Of a stretch of DNA of 64,000 nt, positions 25,960 to 34,527 are shown in pieces. The DNA lies in assembly GCA_963709555.1 (NCBI GenBank), contig CAVPWR010000005.1:1-64000 (forward strand). The letters run 5' to 3'. A program made the translations under genes and the position numbers. Numbering within the stretch: position 1 is the first letter of the stretch; the number at the start of each line of letters is the position of its first letter. Under the pieces are notes generated by a model. That model saw only the letters and a list, made by a program, of their open reading frames with translations. It had not been told where the DNA came from and searched no databases. Origin of the DNA: Sulfurisoma sp963709555. Its GTDB lineage: Bacteria > Pseudomonadota > Gammaproteobacteria > Burkholderiales > Rhodocyclaceae.

Positions 25960-27845
25960 TCGTCGGCCTCCACGGCGGCTTCGTCGGACGGTGCCGCGCT
26001 CTTCGGCACCTTGCCGAGCAGGTAGTAGTCGAGCACCTGGCGTGCGATCGGTGCTGCGGCCTGGGCGCCGAAGCCGCCGTTCTCGACCAGCACCGCCAGG
26101 GCAATGGTCGGCTTGTCGGCGGGAGCGAAGGCGATGAACAGCGCGTGGTCGCGCAGGTGGGCCGCCATGGTTTCCGTCTTGTGCTCGGCGCCCTTGTACG
26201 AGAACACTTGCGCCGTGCCGGTCTTGCCGGCGGAAACGTACTCGGCGCCGGCAAAGGCGCGCGCGCCGGTACCTTCCTTGTTCACGCCGACCATGGCCTT
26301 CTTGATGACGTCGATGTGTTCCTGCTTCCATGGCAGCGTCTTGATCGGCTGCGGCTCGATCGGCGTCTGCTTGCCCGTGCGCGTGTCGGTGATGTGCTTC
26401 ACCAGGTGCGGGCGGAACATCACGCCGTTGTTGGCGAGCGTCGCCGTGGCCTGGGCGAGCTGGATCGGCGTGTAGTTGTTGTAGCCCTGGCCGATGCCGA
26501 TGGAGATGGTCTCGCCGGCATACCATTTCTGCTGCTCGGGCTTCCTGAAGCGCTTCTTCTTCCATTCCTGCGAAGGCAACACGCCCTCGGACTCGCCGTC
26601 GATGTCCACGCCGGTCCGCTGCCCCAGGCCGAGGCTGCCCATGAAGGCAGCGATGTTGTCGATGCCCATGTCGTTGGCGAGCATGTAGTAGTAGGTGTCG
26701 CAGGAATGGACGATCGACTTGTACATGTCGACGGAGCCGTGGCCGCCCTTCTTGTCGTCGCGGAAGGTGTGGCCACCGAAATTGAAGAAGCCGGGGTCGG
26801 AAATCGCCTGTTCGGGGCGGCGCTTGCCGAGTTCCAATGCCGCCAGCGCCATGAAGGGTTTGAAGGTCGAGCCCGGCGGGTAAGCGGCGTTGAGCGCGCG
26901 ATTGATCATCGGTTTGTCCGGCGATTCGTTGAGTTCGCGCCAGTTCTGGGTGTCGATGCCGTCGACGAAGAGGTTGGGGTCGTAGTTCGGCACCGAGATC
27001 AGCGCGAGGATGCCGCCGCTCGAAGGCTCGATCGCGACGAGCGAACCCTTGCGATCGCCGAAGGCCTTCTCGGCGATCTCCTGCAGCTTGGCATCGACGG
27101 TGAGCGTCAGGTTGTTGCCGGCCACCGGAGCGGTGCGGGCCAGCGTGCGCACCGCGCGGCCGCCGGAGTCAACCTCGACCTGTTCGAAGCCGCTGATGCC
27201 GTGCAATTCGAACTCGTAATGCTGCTCGAGCCCGGTCTTGCCGAAGTGTTCGGTACCGCGGTAGTTGTCGTCGGCCTCGCGCTCCTCGATCTTCTCGAGA
27301 TCACGGTCATTGACGCGGCCGATGTAGCCGAGCAGGTGCGAGGCGTAGGCGCCGAAGGGGTACTGGCGAAACAGCCGCGCCTTGATGTCGATGCCGGGGA
27401 AGCGGTAGCGATGGGCGATGAAGGTGGCGACCTCCTCGTCGGTCAGGCGGGTGCGGATCGGCAGCGATTCGAAGTTCTTGCTCTCCGCCAGCAGCTTGTG
27501 GAAGCGCTTGCGGTCCTTGGGCTGGACGTCGAGGATCTTTGCCAGATCGTCGATCGCCTCCTCGAGATTCTTCACCTTCGACGGCGTGATCTCCAGCGTG
27601 TAGGCTGAGTAGTTGCGCGCCAGCACCACGCCGTTGCGATCGACGATCAGGCCGCGGTTGGGCACCATCGGCACCAGCGAGATGCGGTTCTCTTCGGCGC
27701 GGGTCTGGTAGTAGTCGTGCTGGATCACCTGCAGCCAGACGAAGCGCGCGAACAGCAGGGCGAAGCAGAACAGCACGAAGCCGCCGGCGAAGGCGAGTCG
27801 GCTGCGGAAGCGCTCCAGTTCCTCCTGGGGGTTCTTGAATTCCAT
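25956..27845 (-). CDS. mrdA: Penicillin-binding protein 2 (peptidoglycan transpeptidase)
   Basis: A 629-residue class B PBP for cell elongation. One N-terminal helix (GGFVLFCFALLFARFVWLQV) anchors it. The pedestal domain is followed by the transpeptidase with STFK (Ser326), the SXN-equivalent SCD and KTG (AGKTGTAQ). A long insertion with FRKPEQQKWYAGETISIGIG is typical of PBP2. It overlaps rodA by four bases. The gap to mreD (136 bases) is filled by a mosaic repeat, so coupling to mreBCD may be weaker than within mrdA-rodA-rlpA. Confidence 0.97.
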   Translation of the reverse strand: MEFKNPQEELERFRSRLAFAGGFVLFCFALLFARFVWLQVIQHDYYQTRAEENRISLVPMVPNRGLIVDRNGVVLARNYSAYTLEITPSKVKNLEEAIDDLAKILDVQPKDRKRFHKLLAESKNFESLPIRTRLTDEEVATFIAHRYRFPGIDIKARLFRQYPFGAYASHLLGYIGRVNDRDLEKIEEREADDNYRGTEHFGKTGLEQHYEFELHGISGFEQVEVDSGGRAVRTLARTAPVAGNNLTLTVDAKLQEIAEKAFGDRKGSLVAIEPSSGGILALISVPNYDPNLFVDGIDTQNWRELNESPDKPMINRALNAAYPPGSTFKPFMALAALELGKRRPEQAISDPGFFNFGGHTFRDDKKGGHGSVDMYKSIVHSCDTYYYMLANDMGIDNIAAFMGSLGLGQRTGVDIDGESEGVLPSQEWKKKRFRKPEQQKWYAGETISIGIGQGYNNYTPIQLAQATATLANNGVMFRPHLVKHITDTRTGKQTPIEPQPIKTLPWKQEHIDVIKKAMVGVNKEGTGARAFAGAEYVSAGKTGTAQVFSYKGAEHKTETMAAHLRDHALFIAFAPADKPTIALAVLVENGGFGAQAAAPIARQVLDYYLLGKVPKSAAPSDEAAVEADE

Positions 27846-27850
27846 CGATT

Positions 27851-27973
27851 ACGCCGCTGGGCCGCCCCAGGGCGTAATGCGCGGCTTGCCCCCTCTGGGG
27901 GTGGGGGGCAGCGTCCGCAAGGGATACCGTCCCCGGCAACGCCGGGGACATAAACGTAGTGAGTGTGGGGGGC
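27851..27973. repeat. Mosaic palindromic repeat, copy A (between mreD and mrdA)
   Basis: The gap holds linked GC-rich modules: GGGCCGCCCCAGGGCG, then GCCCCCTCTGGGGG, then GTCCGCAAGGGATACC, a CCCCGGC..GCCGGGG hairpin, ACATAAAC, and a GTGAGTGTGGGGGGC end. The same modules recur at 34425, 53952 and 56810. The hairpins may act as transcript-stabilising or attenuating structures within the mre-mrd cluster. Confidence 0.8.
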
Positions 27974-27980
27974 TCTTCAC

Positions 27981-28526
27981 TTAGATTGGCCTGTTGTCGT
28001 CGCGTTCGACCGGGCGGTACTGCGGCAGCAACAGCAGGTAGGTGAGCGGATGCCACAGCGCCGCGGCGACGAAGCTGGAGGCGAACCAGAGCAGGCCCGG
28101 GAATTCGGCCCCGCCGATCATGCGCGCGGTCAGCATCACCAGCTGGGCGCCGAGCAGCATCGGCAGGATATGGGTCGCCTGCAGCAGCAGCGGAAACCAG
28201 AGGATGCGGCGCGACAGGCCGCAGCCGGCGAAGGCGAGCAGGACATAGGCGAGCGCATGCTGTCCCATGATGCTGGCATCGGCGACGTCCATCGCCAGCC
28301 CGAGGATGAAGGCCGTGCCCATGCCGACCTTGAGCGGCTGGTGGATGCACCAGAAGATCAGCACCAGCGCCACCCAGTCCGGCACGAAGGGCAGCCGGCC
28401 CAGCGGCACGAGGTTGAGGAACAGCGCCAGCAGCAGCGTCGTGGTGATGAACCAGCTGCGCGCCGGCAGCAGCAGGCGGTTGGAGGAATGGGTCGGTTGC
28501 TCATCGCGCCGGGTGGGGCTCTTCAT
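27981..28526 (-). CDS. mreD: Rod shape-determining protein MreD
   Basis: A 181-residue integral membrane protein of five to six helices (WFITTTLLLALFLNLVPLG, DWVALVLIFWCIHQP, GMGTAFILGLAMDVADASIMGQ). Helix pattern and place after mreC identify it. The ATG overlaps the mreC stop by four bases. It links the MreB/MreC scaffold to RodA and PBP2. Confidence 0.93.
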   Translation of the reverse strand: MKSPTRRDEQPTHSSNRLLLPARSWFITTTLLLALFLNLVPLGRLPFVPDWVALVLIFWCIHQPLKVGMGTAFILGLAMDVADASIMGQHALAYVLLAFAGCGLSRRILWFPLLLQATHILPMLLGAQLVMLTARMIGGAEFPGLLWFASSFVAAALWHPLTYLLLLPQYRPVERDDNRPI

Positions 28527-29440
28527 CGGACCGCCTTCTTCACTTTGCGCCCCTTGCCCGGCTTGTCCTTCTGTTCGGCCTGCTCCTCGGGTTGCGGCGG
28601 CACGATGCGGGAGCCGAGCACCAGGATATGGCCGTGGCGCTCGACGCCGGCGATCGGTTCGCAGCGGATGCGGGCGAAGGCGTAGGAGTTGTCGCGGTCG
28701 ATGTGAGCCACCCGGGCCACCGGCAGGCCAGGCAGATAGAGGCCGTCGAGGCCCGAAGTGACGAGTATGTCGCCGACCTGCACCTCGGCGTTGGCGGCGA
28801 GGAAGCGCAGTTCGATGCTGCCGGCACCGGCGCCGGCAGCCACGGCGCGCAGGCCGTTTCTTTGCACCTTGACCGGTATGGACTGGTCTTTGTCGGTCAG
28901 CAGCGTCACCTCGGCCATCAACGGAAAGACGCGGGTGACCTGGCCGATCACGCCGAGATCGTCGATCACGGCCTGGCCGGCGGCGATGCCGGCCTGCAGC
29001 CCCTTGTCGATCACCACGCGGCGTGAGAAAGGGTCGCGCGCGGCATAGAGGATTTCGGCGACGCGGCCCTCGGCCGGCTGGCGATCCTTCATGTCGAGCA
29101 GGGCGCGCAGGCGGCGGTTTTCCTGCTCGAGGTGCTCCTGCCGCAGCAGCTGGTTGGCGGTAGCCAGGCTGCGGCTGCGCAGCGCGGCATTCTCCTGCTG
29201 CAGCTGGATCAGGCTGGCGAAGTACTGGCCGGCGCCCTCGGCGCCTTCGACCGGCATCTGGGCGACGCGCTGCGCCGGCCAGGCGACGGTGGCGAGCACC
29301 AGGCGTGCCCATTCGAGGGTGTGGAAGCGCAGGTCGGCGACCAGCAGGGTGATGGCGAGGGCGGAGAAGAAGGTCAGCCGGGCGAGCGGTGCCGGGCCCC
29401 GTTTGAAAAACGGTGGCGGCGTGTGGCCGACGACGGACAT
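28523..29440 (-). CDS. mreC: Rod shape-determining protein MreC
   Basis: A 305-residue periplasmic scaffold with one N-terminal helix (LTFFSALAITLLVADLRFH), a coiled coil (LIQLQQENAALRSRS then LRQEHLEQENRRLRALL), and two beta-barrel domains (GVIGQVTRVFPLMAEVTLLT, VGDILVTSGLDGLYLPGLPV). The C-terminus is Lys/Arg-rich. The ATG at 29440 gives MSVVGHTPPPFF; a GTG immediately before it is an alternative. A 76-base gap with a hairpin separates it from mreB. Confidence 0.93.
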   Translation of the reverse strand: MSVVGHTPPPFFKRGPAPLARLTFFSALAITLLVADLRFHTLEWARLVLATVAWPAQRVAQMPVEGAEGAGQYFASLIQLQQENAALRSRSLATANQLLRQEHLEQENRRLRALLDMKDRQPAEGRVAEILYAARDPFSRRVVIDKGLQAGIAAGQAVIDDLGVIGQVTRVFPLMAEVTLLTDKDQSIPVKVQRNGLRAVAAGAGAGSIELRFLAANAEVQVGDILVTSGLDGLYLPGLPVARVAHIDRDNSYAFARIRCEPIAGVERHGHILVLGSRIVPPQPEEQAEQKDKPGKGRKVKKAVR

Positions 29441-29471
29441 CACTTCAGTAACGCTCCCCAAGAAAACTCAA

Positions 29472-29492
29472 GCGGCGCACGCTTTGCGCCGC
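29472..29492 (-). terminator. Hairpin between mreB and mreC, possible attenuator
   Basis: An 8-bp stem GCGGCGCA/TGCGCCGC is followed on the minus strand by TTGAGTTTTCTT. It looks like a partial terminator that would lower mreC-mreD expression relative to mreB. Confidence 0.5.
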
Positions 29493-29516
29493 ATTGCACA
29501 CTACAAGGGACAGGCG

Positions 29517-30560
29517 TTACTCGTTGGCGAAAATACTGCCGAGTTTGTCCATCTTTTCAAGGGCGAGGCCGGAGCCGCGCACCACGCAGGTCAGCGGCTC
29601 GTCGGCGACGATCACCGGCAGGCCGGTTTCTTCCATCAGCAGGCGGTCGATCTCGCGCAGCAGCGCGCCGCCGCCGGTGAGCACCATGCCCTTCTCGGCG
29701 ATGTCGGCGCCGAGCTCGGGCGGGGTTTGCTCCAGCGCGATCTTGACGGCGCCGACGATCTGGTTGAGCGGATCGTTGAGCGCCTCGAGGATCTCGTTGG
29801 AGGAGATGGTGAAGCTGCGCGGGATGCCCTCGGCCAGGTTGCGGCCCTTGACTTCCATCTCCTTGACCTCGGAGCCGGGGAAGGCCGAGCCGATCTGCTT
29901 CTTGATCGATTCGGCCGTGGTCTCGCCGATCAGCATGCCGTAGTTGCGGCGGATGTAGTTGATGATGGCCTCGTCGAACTTGTCGCCGCCGACGCGCACC
30001 GAACCGGAATAGACCATGCCGCCGAGCGAGATGACGCCGACCTCGGTGGTGCCGCCGCCGATGTCGACCACCATCGAGCCGGTCGGGTCCGACACCGGCA
30101 GCCCGGCGCCGATCGCCGCCGCCATCGGCTCCTCGATCAGATAGACCTGGCTGGCGCCGGCGCCCAGCGCCGATTCGCGGATGGCGCGGCGCTCGACCTG
30201 GGTCGAGCCGCAGGGCACGCAGATGATGATGCGGGGAGAGGGCGAGAACAGCCGGTTGTCATGCACCTTCTTGATGAACTGCTTGAGCATCTGCTCGGTG
30301 ACGGTGAAGTCGGCGATGACGCCGTCCTTCATCGGCCGGATGACCTGGATGCTGCCGGGGTTGCGGCCAAGCATCGACTTGGCGGCGGTGCCCACGGCCT
30401 GGATGGTCTTCTTGGCGTTGGGGCCGCCCTCGGTACGGATGGCGACGACCGAGGGTTCGTCGAGGACGATACCCTTGGTACGGACGTAGATCAGCGTATT
30501 GGCGGTGCCGAGGTCAATGGCGAGGTCGTTGGAAAAATAGGAGCGCAGGAGGCCGAACAT
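29517..30560 (-). CDS. mreB: Rod shape-determining protein MreB
   Basis: A 347-residue actin homologue. Phosphate loops and connecting motifs are clear: DLAIDLGTANTLIYVR, VVDIGGGTTEVGVISLGG and GMVLTGGGALLREID. The start MFGLLRSYFSNDLA at 30560 is typical of betaproteobacteria. It is first in the mreBCD-mrdA-rodA run and divergent from gatC across 94 bases, which must hold both promoters. It polymerises under the membrane and guides elongation. Confidence 0.97.
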   Translation of the reverse strand: MFGLLRSYFSNDLAIDLGTANTLIYVRTKGIVLDEPSVVAIRTEGGPNAKKTIQAVGTAAKSMLGRNPGSIQVIRPMKDGVIADFTVTEQMLKQFIKKVHDNRLFSPSPRIIICVPCGSTQVERRAIRESALGAGASQVYLIEEPMAAAIGAGLPVSDPTGSMVVDIGGGTTEVGVISLGGMVYSGSVRVGGDKFDEAIINYIRRNYGMLIGETTAESIKKQIGSAFPGSEVKEMEVKGRNLAEGIPRSFTISSNEILEALNDPLNQIVGAVKIALEQTPPELGADIAEKGMVLTGGGALLREIDRLLMEETGLPVIVADEPLTCVVRGSGLALEKMDKLGSIFANE

Positions 30561-30654
30561 CGATATTTCCGATAATGGTTTGCCGCGACGGGGGAGGCGC
30601 GGTGACAAAATGGCTTATGATACCCTATTCGGCTTTGCCCATTAAGTATCAAGC

Positions 30655-30942
30655 ATGTCCCTGACCCTGGACGACGTGCGCCGCATTGCGCGGCTGGCAC
30701 GTCTGGATATCTCCGCCGCGGAAGCTGACAAGACTCGCGATCAGCTCAACGGCATCCTCTCCTTCATCGAGCAGCTGCAGTCGGTCGACACGACCGGCAT
30801 CGAGCCCATGGCCCATGCCGTCGACGTCGTGCAGCGCCTGCGCCCGGACGCGGCGACCGAGGCCGACCGCCGCGAAGCCTTCCAGGCCATCGCGCCCGAG
30901 ACCGAGGCCGGGCTCTATCTCGTGCCGAAGGTCATCGAATGA
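30655..30942 (+). CDS. gatC: Asp-tRNA(Asn)/Glu-tRNA(Gln) amidotransferase subunit C
   Basis: A 95-residue subunit that stabilises GatA. The family pattern LTLDDVRRIARLARLDIS, QLNGILSFIEQLQSVDT, EPMAHAVDVVQRLRPD and LYLVPKVIE is complete. It overlaps gatA by four bases. The pathway makes amidated tRNA by transamidation. Confidence 0.96.
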   Translation: MSLTLDDVRRIARLARLDISAAEADKTRDQLNGILSFIEQLQSVDTTGIEPMAHAVDVVQRLRPDAATEADRREAFQAIAPETEAGLYLVPKVIE

Positions 30943-32396
30943 TCAACGCCTCCCTCAAGGAACTTTCCGCCGCGCTGGCGGCGAAGAAAGCCTCGGCGGT
31001 CGAGCTGGCCACGCTGTTCCTCGACCGCATCGCGCAGCTCAATCCGGTGCTCAACGCCTTCGTCACCACCGACCGTGAGAAAACGCTGGCCATGGCGCGT
31101 GCCGCCGACGCCTCGGGAAAAATCGGCGCTGGCGCCACGCCTCTTGCCGGCATCCCATTGGCGCACAAGGATATTTTCTGCACCGAGGGCTGGCGTACCA
31201 CCTGCGGCTCGAAGATGCTGGCGAACTTCGTTGCCCCCTACGACGCGACCGTGGTCGAGAAATTCAAGGCCGCCGGCATGGTCACGCTGGGCAAGCTCAA
31301 CATGGACGAGTTCGCCATGGGCTCGTCGAACGAGACCTCCTTTTTCGGTCCGGTGAAAAACCCGTGGGATACCGGCCGCGTGCCGGGCGGTTCCTCCGGC
31401 GGCTCGGCCGCCGCGGTGGCGGCGCGCCTGGCCCCGGCTGCGACCGGCACCGACACCGGCGGTTCCATCCGCCAGCCGGCCGCCCTGTGTGGCCTGACCG
31501 GCCTCAAGCCGACCTATGGCGTGGTTTCGCGGCTGGGCATGATCGCCTTCGCTTCCAGTCTCGACCAGGGCGGACCGATGGCCAAGTCGGCCGAGGACTG
31601 CGCCCTCCTGCTGAATGCCATGGCCGGTTTCGACGAGCGCGACTCGACCTCGCTCGATCGTCCGGCCGAGGACTACGGCCGTGATCTCGACCAGCCGCTG
31701 GCCGGCCTGAAAATCGGCCTGCCCCGGGAATTCTTCGGCGCGGGCATGGATGCCGACGTGCGCGCGGCGGTCGAGGCGGCGCTGGCCGAATATCGCAAGC
31801 TCGGTGCCATCACGGTGGAAGTCAGCCTGCCGAACTCGAACCTCTCGGTGCCGGCCTACTACGTCATCGCGCCGGCCGAGGCGAGTTCCAACCTCTCCCG
31901 CTTCGACGGGGTCCGTTACGGCCACCGGGCGGAGGAGTACACCGACCTCAACGACATGTACAGCAAGAGCCGCGCGCAGGGCTTCGGCGCGGAAGTGAAG
32001 CGCCGCATCCTCATCGGCACTTACGTGCTGTCGCACGGCTATTACGACGCCTACTATCTGCAGGCGCAAAAAGTCCGGCGCCTCATCGCGGGCGACTTCG
32101 CCGAGGCCTTCAAGTCGTGCGACGTCATCATGGGGCCGACGGCGCCGTCCGTGGCCTTCAAATTCGGCGAGAAGAGCGCCGACCCGGTGCAGATGTACCT
32201 CTCCGACATCTATACCATCGCCGTGAATCTCGCCGGACTGCCCGGCATGTCGATTCCCTGCGGCTTCGGTGCCGGCAACATGCCCGTCGGCCTGCAGATC
32301 GTCGGGCCCTGGTTCGGCGAGGCGAAAATGCTCAATGTCGCCCATCAGTATCAATGCGCGACCGACTGGCATGCGCGCATGCCGAACGGCCTCTAG
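30939..32396 (+). CDS. gatA: Asp-tRNA(Asn)/Glu-tRNA(Gln) amidotransferase subunit A
   Basis: A 485-residue amidase-signature enzyme that releases ammonia from glutamine. The Ser-cisSer-Lys triad is Lys77 (PLAHKDIF), Ser152 (GGSSGGSAAAV) and Ser176 (GTDTGGSIRQP). Length is normal. It overlaps gatC, and gatB follows after an intervening lipoprotein gene. Confidence 0.97.
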   Translation: MINASLKELSAALAAKKASAVELATLFLDRIAQLNPVLNAFVTTDREKTLAMARAADASGKIGAGATPLAGIPLAHKDIFCTEGWRTTCGSKMLANFVAPYDATVVEKFKAAGMVTLGKLNMDEFAMGSSNETSFFGPVKNPWDTGRVPGGSSGGSAAAVAARLAPAATGTDTGGSIRQPAALCGLTGLKPTYGVVSRLGMIAFASSLDQGGPMAKSAEDCALLLNAMAGFDERDSTSLDRPAEDYGRDLDQPLAGLKIGLPREFFGAGMDADVRAAVEAALAEYRKLGAITVEVSLPNSNLSVPAYYVIAPAEASSNLSRFDGVRYGHRAEEYTDLNDMYSKSRAQGFGAEVKRRILIGTYVLSHGYYDAYYLQAQKVRRLIAGDFAEAFKSCDVIMGPTAPSVAFKFGEKSADPVQMYLSDIYTIAVNLAGLPGMSIPCGFGAGNMPVGLQIVGPWFGEAKMLNVAHQYQCATDWHARMPNGL

Positions 32397-32403
32397 CTGC
32401 CCC

Positions 32404-32964
32404 ATGCGGTTTCGGCTCGTCCTGTCCAGCATGACCGCGGTTGCGCCGGCGCTGCTGCTCGGCGGCTGCGGCATCTGGCCCTTCGGCAAGCCGGCGCCGC
32501 AGGTGGAGCCGAAAGTCGAACCGAAAGTCGAGCCACGTGCGCAGCCGCGGCTGGAACAAATCCCGCTGACCGAGCGTACCCGGCGCCTTCTCGCCAGCCG
32601 CGGTCTGCCGATCATCGAGACGCGGCCGCTCAATGTGCGTACCGACTGCGCCTTCCGCGACGAGACCGGCTATGGCGGTCGCCTCGATCTCGAGGTTCAG
32701 GATGCCGGCGTGCACCGTTTCGCCGCGAAGGTCGAAATTCCCAGGCGCGGCAGCTGCCGCTTCGATCTGGCGGATTTTCGCCAGGCCGCCACACTGCCTA
32801 CCGTGAAGCTGACCAGCGCGCGCAGCGACTGCACGGTAAGCATGTGGGAGCAGGGCAGCAAGGTGACCGTGGCGTTTTCCGGTTGCCAGGCACAGTGCGA
32901 CAACGGAACGTTCGACTATCTTTGGCCGATACTCGTCGAAATGCCGAGCGGCCGTTGCTTCTGA
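32404..32964 (+). CDS. Lipoprotein inserted between gatA and gatB
   Basis: A 186-residue exported lipoprotein; the signal ALLLGGCG holds a lipobox with Cys22. A Pro/Lys/Glu linker with repeated VEPK units follows. The folded part has five cysteines (TDCAF, GSCRF, SDCTV, SGCQAQC, GRC) suggesting disulphides. It starts seven bases after gatA and ends 17 bases before gatB, so it is part of that operon. No family was recognised. Confidence 0.75.
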   Translation: MRFRLVLSSMTAVAPALLLGGCGIWPFGKPAPQVEPKVEPKVEPRAQPRLEQIPLTERTRRLLASRGLPIIETRPLNVRTDCAFRDETGYGGRLDLEVQDAGVHRFAAKVEIPRRGSCRFDLADFRQAATLPTVKLTSARSDCTVSMWEQGSKVTVAFSGCQAQCDNGTFDYLWPILVEMPSGRCF

Positions 32965-32981
32965 ATGGGGATGGGGTGCGC

Positions 32982-34418
32982 ATGAGTCAATGGGAAGTCG
33001 TCATCGGGCTGGAAACCCACGCCCAGCTGCGAACGCAGTCGAAGATATTCTCGGGCGCGGCCACGGCCTTCGGCGCCGAGCCGAACCGCCAGGCCTGCGC
33101 CGTGGACATCGCACTGCCCGGCGTGCTGCCGGTGCTCAACCGCGAGGCCGTGGCCTGTGCCATCAGGTTCGGCCTGGCCGTCGGCGCCGCGATCGCGCCG
33201 CGCTCCATCTTCGCGCGCAAGAACTACTTCTACCCCGACCTGCCCAAGGGCTACCAGATCAGCCAGTTCGAGATTCCGGTGGTGTCGGGTGGCGGCTTGA
33301 CCATTCGCGTGGGCGAGGCGGAGAAGTTGGTCCACCTGACCCGCGCCCATCTCGAAGAGGACGCCGGCAAGAGCCTGCACGAGGATTTCCACGGCAAGAC
33401 CGGCATCGACCTCAACCGTGCCGGGACGCCGCTGCTGGAAATCGTGACGGAACCCGACATGCGCTCCTCGCTTGAAGCCGTGGCCTACGCCAAGGCGCTG
33501 CATGCGCTGGTTACCTGGATCGGCATCTGCGACGGCAACATGCAGGAAGGTTCGTTCCGCTGCGACGCCAACGTCTCGGTGCGCCGCCCCGGTGCGCCGC
33601 TGGGCACCCGCAGGGAGATCAAAAACCTCAACTCCTTCCGCTTCCTGCAGCAGGCGATCGACTACGAAATCCAGTGGCAGATCAACGAGATCGAGGAGGG
33701 TCGCAGCATCCAGCAGGCCACCGTGCTGTTCGACCCGGACACGGGCGAGACGCGCGCCATGCGCAGCAAGGAAGACGCCCACGACTACCGCTACTTCCCC
33801 GATCCGGACCTCCTGCCGCTGGAGATCACGCCGGCCTGGATCGAGGCAGTGAAGGCCAGCCTGCCCGAGTTGCCGCAGGCGATGCAGTTGCGCTTCGAAA
33901 GCGATTACGGCCTCTCGGCCTACGACGCGGCGGCCCTGACGGCGACGCGCGGCATGGCGAAATACTTCGAGGATTGCGTGGCGGTGGCCGGCCGGGAAAG
34001 CGCCAAGACCTGCGCCAACTGGATCATGGGAGAACTCGCTGCACGCCTCAACAAGACTGACATGCCGATCGAGTCCTCGCCGGTTGCCGCGTCGCAACTC
34101 GCCGGCATGATCAGACGTATCGCCGACAACACGTTGTCCAACAAGCTGGCGAAGGAAGTGTTCGAGGCGCTGTGGGCCGGCGAGGGCAAGGACGCCGATG
34201 CGGTGATCGAAGCGCGCGGCCTGAAGCAGATCTCCGACTCGGGTGCCATCGAGGCACTGATCGACGAGGTGCTGGCCACCAATCCGAAATCGGTCGAGGA
34301 ATTCCGCGCCGGCAAGGACAAGGCCTTCAATGCCCTGGTCGGCCAGGTGATGAAAGCCACCAGGGGCAAGGCCAACCCGCAACAGGTCAACGACCTGCTG
34401 CGGCAGAAGCTGGGCTGA
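32982..34418 (+). CDS. gatB: Asp-tRNA(Asn)/Glu-tRNA(Gln) amidotransferase subunit B
   Basis: A 478-residue subunit that binds tRNA, activates the acyl group and amidates it. The kinase-like domain shows WEVVIGLETHAQL, NYFYPDLPKGYQISQ, ATPLLEIV-like AGTPLLEIVTEPD and GSFRCDANVSVR. The C-terminal YqeY domain ends QQVNDLLRQKLG. The start at 32982 has GGGG upstream. Downstream lies mosaic repeat copy D. Confidence 0.97.
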   Translation: MSQWEVVIGLETHAQLRTQSKIFSGAATAFGAEPNRQACAVDIALPGVLPVLNREAVACAIRFGLAVGAAIAPRSIFARKNYFYPDLPKGYQISQFEIPVVSGGGLTIRVGEAEKLVHLTRAHLEEDAGKSLHEDFHGKTGIDLNRAGTPLLEIVTEPDMRSSLEAVAYAKALHALVTWIGICDGNMQEGSFRCDANVSVRRPGAPLGTRREIKNLNSFRFLQQAIDYEIQWQINEIEEGRSIQQATVLFDPDTGETRAMRSKEDAHDYRYFPDPDLLPLEITPAWIEAVKASLPELPQAMQLRFESDYGLSAYDAAALTATRGMAKYFEDCVAVAGRESAKTCANWIMGELAARLNKTDMPIESSPVAASQLAGMIRRIADNTLSNKLAKEVFEALWAGEGKDADAVIEARGLKQISDSGAIEALIDEVLATNPKSVEEFRAGKDKAFNALVGQVMKATRGKANPQQVNDLLRQKLG

Positions 34419-34424
34419 AATGAT

Positions 34425-34521
34425 GGCCCCCCACGCTCACCCTCCAACTCGACGAGGGCCCCGCCTTAGTTAGCGGCCCCCCACGGGTGGGCGCAGCCGC
34501 CCTTGGGGCGGCCCGGCGGGC
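34425..34521. repeat. Mosaic palindromic repeat, copy D (after gatB)
   Basis: Read on the minus strand this copy has GGGCCGCCCCAAGGGCG, GCGCCCACCCGTGGGGGGC, then GGGGCCCTCGTCGAGTTGG, and ends GTGAGCGTGGGGGGCC. It lacks the GTCCGCAAGGGATACC module present in copies A-C. It fills the space between two convergent genes and could terminate both transcripts. Confidence 0.7.
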
Positions 34522-34527
34522 GGCTGA

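Noticed and set aside
29091..30575. Plus-strand open frame of 494 codons over mreB and the start of mreC
   Set aside because: It is the antisense of mreB with GC-driven openness; mreB on the other strand is unmistakable.
32916..34382. Minus-strand open frame of 488 codons over gatB
   Set aside because: It is antisense to gatB, without recognisable domain or ribosome site.
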